Assembly: GCF_021129235.1 (NCBI RefSeq) | Contig: NZ_JAJOMA010000007.1 | Location: 1-64,000, forward strand | DNA: 64,000 bases | Source: Kineosporia mesophila | GTDB taxonomy: Bacteria > Actinomycetota > Actinomycetes > Actinomycetales > Kineosporiaceae | Reading direction: 5' to 3' | Shown: positions 60,982-64,000 of the stretch, piece by piece | How positions within the stretch are numbered: position 1 is the stretch's first letter | Layout: every line of letters begins with the position of its first letter | The notes under the pieces: model-generated | Seen by the model: only the letters and a program-made list of their open reading frames with translations | What the model was told of the DNA's origin: nothing | The model's database searches: none | Made by a program: the position numbers and the translations under genes

Positions 60982-61251
60982 ATGGGGAACCTGATGCATT
61001 CCTGGCGCTCACTGAACGGGCCGAGCCGGGCCGAGCTGCGGCAGATCGAGGCCGAATGGCCGCTGATCGCGGCGGACCTCGCCGTGGTTGATGCCGAGAT
61101 CGCAATGGCTCTGACCGGCGACGACGGCACTTCGGAACTGGGCCGGCGGCGACTGTCGCAGGCCGAAACTGGCGCAACGATCGTGCGCGGCGAGCTGGGC
61201 GGGCAGCCGCGCGACTGGTTCAGCGGTGGACCACTTGGCGGTGCGGCATGA
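60982..61251 (+). CDS. DUF6284-like small AICE protein
   Basis: 89 residues, first gene of the transfer operon. LRQIEAEWPLIAADLAVVDAEI is the conserved helix seen in DUF6284-like proteins of AICEs (quoted in part). No signal peptide or motif beyond that. Its ATG is ~40 bases after the TATAAC box and next to operator O3. It overlaps the next gene by 4 bases. Confidence 0.65.
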   Translation: MGNLMHSWRSLNGPSRAELRQIEAEWPLIAADLAVVDAEIAMALTGDDGTSELGRRRLSQAETGATIVRGELGGQPRDWFSGGPLGGAA

Positions 61252-61523
61252 CTTCGGTTGCCTCGCATATCCGCAGTTCAGAGCCTCGGCACGCCTCTGC
61301 GACCGTTCGCCGCATCGGTGCCGGCCTGCTCGCGGTGGTCGTGTCTGCCATCCCGTCCACGCTCGTGATCAGGGCTGTCTCCGGTGACGACGCGGCCGAG
61401 ATAGGCCGTCCGGTTCATCGGGTGGTCGACGTCCGGTGTCTGAACGGCCGGGTTCAGCACGGGATCGACACCGGCCGGCCCGATGGGCTGCTCCTGGCCA
61501 CGGACACCGGGGAGCCGTGCTGA
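61248..61523 (+). CDS. small element protein with one membrane segment
   Basis: 91 residues. A hydrophobic helix (~residues 23-44, GAGLLAVVVSAIPSTLVIRAV, in part) is flanked by basic sequence and followed by a short Asp/Gly-rich tail ending in cysteine. Overlaps the next gene by 1 base (TGATG). Function unknown. Confidence 0.6.
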   Translation: MTSVASHIRSSEPRHASATVRRIGAGLLAVVVSAIPSTLVIRAVSGDDAAEIGRPVHRVVDVRCLNGRVQHGIDTGRPDGLLLATDTGEPC

Positions 61524-61993
61524 TGCCGGCGCGACCGTTGAGCGCCGAGGCTGCTGCGACGGTGGCGCGGATGGTGGCCGGCGGCGGTAGCCCGGCCGGG
61601 GTGACTCTGGACAACCGGGTCATGCCGGTGACGGCGGGGGAGTGCCCGACCTACCGGTACGGGATGGCGCCCTCCGGTCTGGCCACGCTGCGGCAGTTGA
61701 GCGCGATGGGCCTGCGCCCCGGTGGCTGCCGGCCGGTCGCGGGTGTGGCCCGTCCCCGGGGCCGTTGGGTGGCTCACCTCTATGACCTCACCACGGCCAA
61801 GCCCAAGCGGCCGATGACGCCGGGCCGGTGGCGCGCCCTGGCGGCGGCGAACCGGGCGCGGCGGATCTGCCCGACCTGCGAACAGGACGCCGGCTACGTG
61901 ATCCCGGTCGTGCTGGGCGAGTGCGTGGACTGCCACGACGGACCGGCCGGCGAAACCGGCCACGGAGAGCACGAGATCGGGGAGGCGGCATGA
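61523..61993 (+). CDS. RRQRL-type zinc-binding protein
   Basis: 156 residues. NRARRICPTCEQDAG and GECVDCHDG give a CxxC...CxxC zinc knuckle, with basic RRI/RRQRL-like context, as in the RRQRL zinc proteins of AICE transfer regions. The N-terminal half resembles a small DNA-related domain (TLRQLSAMGLRPGG). Overlaps the next gene by 4 bases. Confidence 0.75.
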   Translation: MPARPLSAEAAATVARMVAGGGSPAGVTLDNRVMPVTAGECPTYRYGMAPSGLATLRQLSAMGLRPGGCRPVAGVARPRGRWVAHLYDLTTAKPKRPMTPGRWRALAAANRARRICPTCEQDAGYVIPVVLGECVDCHDGPAGETGHGEHEIGEAA

Positions 61994-62373
61994 ACGCGCG
62001 GACGAACAAGACGCCGGATCAGTACGCCGACGACGCGGCCGAGGCGGTGCGGTCGCTGAACCACGCCACCTTGCGCACCGCCGGCGGGTACGTCTGGCCG
62101 GCCGATGTGGACGCCGTGATTGCGCACTTGACCACGGCGGTTGCGGGCTCGGAGCAGGCACTACGGCAGGGCTATGGGTGGCTGGCGCGGGCGGCGAAGA
62201 CCGGGGCGGTTGGGCATGACGCCGGCGCTGATGTGGCCGGCGAGATGGCGGTCTTGCGGACGGCGACGGGTGAGGCAATCGAACAGGTGCAGGTGCTGAC
62301 GGCGCGGTTGAACGAGATGCGGCTAGTGACGGCGCATCTGACGGGTGTCATTGCGGATGGGGAGGGCAAGTGA
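61990..62373 (+). CDS. small element protein, function unknown
   Basis: 127 residues, all helical by composition (HATLRTAGGYVWPADVDAVIAHL; GWLARAAKTGAVG; MRLVTAHLTGVIADGEG, parts). It could be a spread or transfer accessory protein. ATGA overlap upstream and 4-base overlap downstream put it in the same operon. Confidence 0.6.
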   Translation: MNARTNKTPDQYADDAAEAVRSLNHATLRTAGGYVWPADVDAVIAHLTTAVAGSEQALRQGYGWLARAAKTGAVGHDAGADVAGEMAVLRTATGEAIEQVQVLTARLNEMRLVTAHLTGVIADGEGK

Positions 62374-63317
62374 TGATCGAGAACACCAACCAGAGGACGC
62401 GGGTCGAGGGGAGCCAACGTGCGTGGCCGGTGCTGCTGTTGGCCCTGCCGGCGTTCGTGGCGATCTGGTCGGGCTGGGTGGAGCTGGGCCGGCTGACCGG
62501 GTTCGGTGAGGTGAAGCCGCTGCCCGGGATCTGGGACACCCTCACGATCGACACGGCGATCACGCTCCCGATTGGGGTGGAGACGTACGCGGCGTACGCG
62601 CTGAACGTGTGGTTGGCCGGCGGCACCTCGGACAGGGCCACCCGGTTCGCCCGTGCCTCGGCGCTGGGGTCGCTGGCGCTGGGCGCGGCCGGTCAGGTCG
62701 CCTACCACCTGATGTCGGCGGCCGGCATGGTCTCGGCACCCTGGCAGATCACCGCGGTGGTGGCCTGCCTGCCGGTGGCCGTGCTCGGGATGGGTGCCGC
62801 CCTCCACCACCTGGTGACCGAGACAGCCGAGGTGACCGAGGGGCCGGCCGTGGTCGGGCCGAGCGTCGAGGGCGACGACCAGGGCGACGCGGCCGGGCCG
62901 GATGACGCCGAGGTGTGGACCGAGCGGGCCGTGATCGTGAACGCGGTGCGGGAGCGGCACCCGTCCTGGCCGGCGGACGCGGTCGCCGAGATCGCCGAGG
63001 CCCTGGCGCCGACCGGGCACCTGCCGACCCCGGCGCCCCGGACCGTCCCTGCGGACGACCAGGGCGACACGGTCGCGGCCCGCAAGCCGCGGACGAGTGT
63101 CCGGGCGACGGCCGGCCGCAAGAGCGTCGGCACCGCGACCAAGGTGCACGAGCTGCGGGCCAAGCACCCGGAGTGGACGGTCGAGAAGATCGCTTCCCGC
63201 GTCGGTGTGACTGACCGCACCGTCCGCCGGCACCTCAACACCGCGCCGGCCGAGATCTCGGCCGAGACGTCCATCGACCTGCCCGCCACGGGCGAGCCGT
63301 CGGACCTGGCTGCCTGA
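62370..63317 (+). CDS. DUF2637/SpdB-like membrane protein
   Basis: 315 residues from GTG at 62370 (ATG 62373 is an alternative). Four helices between ~17 and ~150 (PVLLLALPAFVAIWSGW; LGSLALGAAGQVAYHL; ITAVVACLPVAVLGMGAAL, parts), then a charged linker and a C-terminal HTH (HPEWTVEKIASRVGVTDRTVRRHLN). DUF2637 proteins are spread/transfer factors in AICEs and plasmids of actinomycetes. Confidence 0.8.
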   Translation: MMIENTNQRTRVEGSQRAWPVLLLALPAFVAIWSGWVELGRLTGFGEVKPLPGIWDTLTIDTAITLPIGVETYAAYALNVWLAGGTSDRATRFARASALGSLALGAAGQVAYHLMSAAGMVSAPWQITAVVACLPVAVLGMGAALHHLVTETAEVTEGPAVVGPSVEGDDQGDAAGPDDAEVWTERAVIVNAVRERHPSWPADAVAEIAEALAPTGHLPTPAPRTVPADDQGDTVAARKPRTSVRATAGRKSVGTATKVHELRAKHPEWTVEKIASRVGVTDRTVRRHLNTAPAEISAETSIDLPATGEPSDLAA

Positions 63318-63343
63318 TCACTGCTCACGGAAGGGGATGCATC

Positions 63344-64000
63344 ATGAGCAACGTTCACGAACCGCACGAACTCGCCCGGGCGACGGGGCAGGCGGGCCGG
63401 CCGGAGTACGGCACTCCCACCCCGGCGCCGCAGGTTGGGCCGGCGGGCGAGCTTGCATCGGTCCAGTGGTGGCCGGCCGCCGAGGACGACGCCGACCCGG
63501 ACACGGACCCGGACAACGACCCGGACAACCGGGCGGACACCGCCCCGGACGCTCCGGCCGTGCGGGAGGTGCTGGAGGGGCGTGTGTTGCCGCCCTTCCC
63601 GGCGGGTGGCGTGTCCGGGCCGATGTCCGGTGCGGTGTCCGGGGTGCGGGTGGTCAGGGCGATCATCACCAGCGATCGCAGCGTGTCCGCCTCCAAGGTG
63701 CTGGCCCGGCACGTCCTCTACGTCCCCGGCGGCGCCCTGAGCCTCACTAAACGGCTGTGGGAGGCCGGCACGACGTCGCGGCATCAGCGGATGATGCGGT
63801 CGGCGGAGCTGTCCGGCAACGCCGAGTTGCTGTCGGAGTGGGAGACCCGCGCCGAGGCGTTCCGCAACGCCCGGCACCGGCGCACGATGGATTGGATTGC
63901 CGCGCCCTTCGTCCTGGCCAAAGGGCTTATCGTCGGCACGTTCTCACTGTTCTTCTTCCTGCTCGGGCTGGGCATCCTGCTGGCCTGTGCCCGGCGGGAT
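63344..64000 (+). CDS. TraB/FtsK-like DNA translocase, N-terminal part (truncated by window)
   Basis: 219 codons to the window edge, ATG start with GGAAGGGGA upstream. The N-terminus is Asp/Pro-rich, a middle region (RVVRAIITSDRSVSASKVLARHVLY) is soluble, and two hydrophobic helices near ~190-215 (KGLIVGTFSLFFFLLGLGILL) match the membrane part of FtsK/TraB. The ATPase motifs lie beyond 64000. TraB pumps double-stranded DNA at the mating contact. Confidence 0.75.
   Translation, partial: MSNVHEPHELARATGQAGRPEYGTPTPAPQVGPAGELASVQWWPAAEDDADPDTDPDNDPDNRADTAPDAPAVREVLEGRVLPPFPAGGVSGPMSGAVSGVRVVRAIITSDRSVSASKVLARHVLYVPGGALSLTKRLWEAGTTSRHQRMMRSAELSGNAELLSEWETRAEAFRNARHRRTMDWIAAPFVLAKGLIVGTFSLFFFLLGLGILLACARRD

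Larger units (their letters stand above)
54755..64000. mobile_element. integrated AICE (pSAM2-like), left end and transfer region
   Basis: The element starts at the tRNA-Pro att scar and continues beyond the window. Its order is: accessory cargo (55.6-59.1 kb), GNAT and GntR repressor, operator-controlled promoter, then small DUF6284-like, membrane, RRQRL-zinc, DUF2637/SpdB-like and TraB/FtsK-like genes. Cargo is visibly AT-richer than the chromosome, while the transfer module is high-GC. Replication initiator, excisionase, integrase and intact tRNA-Pro are expected to the right of 64000. Confidence 0.85.

Overview
The window is high-GC actinomycete chromosome: most genes have G/C in nearly every third codon position, GTG starts are common, and several promoters look leaderless. 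A Scr1-type regulator/DUF397 pair, roadblock/DUF4388 modules, a DUF1023 esterase with a WXG100-like head and a tRNA-integrated conjugative element suggest a filamentous or spore-forming actinomycete. A Kineosporiaceae-like organism is my guess, but the sequence alone does not fix the genus.

Layout. 1-15 kb: prolyl-oligopeptidase-family peptidase, secreted protein, threonine dehydratase (ilvA), 6-phosphogluconate dehydrogenase (gnd), a PASTA-like membrane protein, a CNNM/CBS (HlyC/CorC-type) membrane protein, PPK2 polyphosphate kinase, a phosphopantetheinyl transferase, and a 1247-residue membrane protein with two C-terminal ACT-like domains. 15.3-22.6 kb: a leftward six-gene type IV secretion-like operon (NlpC/P60 hydrolase, small VirB8-like protein, polytopic VirB6/TrbL-like protein, VirB4-like ATPase, two small membrane proteins) with no relaxase or coupling protein in view. 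23-31 kb: plsC-like acyltransferase, a 55-residue membrane protein, upp, tadA, tRNA-Ser(CGA), two mirror-image divergent roadblock + DUF4388 modules, DUF4262, a LytR-C-terminal-domain protein, tRNA-Ser(GGA) and the SRP RNA. 31-40.5 kb: dnaX, a serine hydrolase, recR, DUF5063, lysC (with an apparent internal start) and asd, then a second S9 peptidase. 40.7-54.5 kb: a long palindromic repeat, an unusual hexapeptide/cysteine-repeat protein, a secreted protein, the Scr1/DUF397 unit, an FHA protein with a Ser/Thr kinase, the folate genes pabAB and pabC, and an esterase/lipoprotein/Imm51-like cassette.

54.75 kb to the window end: an integrated actinomycete integrative and conjugative element (AICE). 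It opens with a duplicated 3' half of tRNA-Pro(CGG), which is the att scar. It then carries an AT-richer two-gene cargo, a GHKL-ATPase/PD-(D/E)XK nuclease fusion followed by a DUF4436-like membrane protein. A GNAT acetyltransferase and a GntR repressor follow on the minus strand, with palindromic operators bracketing a strong rightward promoter. Beyond it lies the start of a transfer operon (DUF6284-like, small membrane protein, RRQRL-type zinc protein, DUF2637/SpdB-like protein, and the N-terminus of a TraB/FtsK-like translocase running off the end). Replication, excision and integrase genes and the intact tRNA-Pro are expected to the right of the window.

The strongest candidate for an undescribed system is the GHKL-nuclease plus membrane-protein cargo (55.6-59.1 kb), which has the hallmarks of a mobile-element-borne defence or inter-element competition module. 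Second are the CxxC-period-3/hexapeptide protein at 40970-41671 and the mirror-image roadblock modules. All functional calls come from motif reading; no database search was run.
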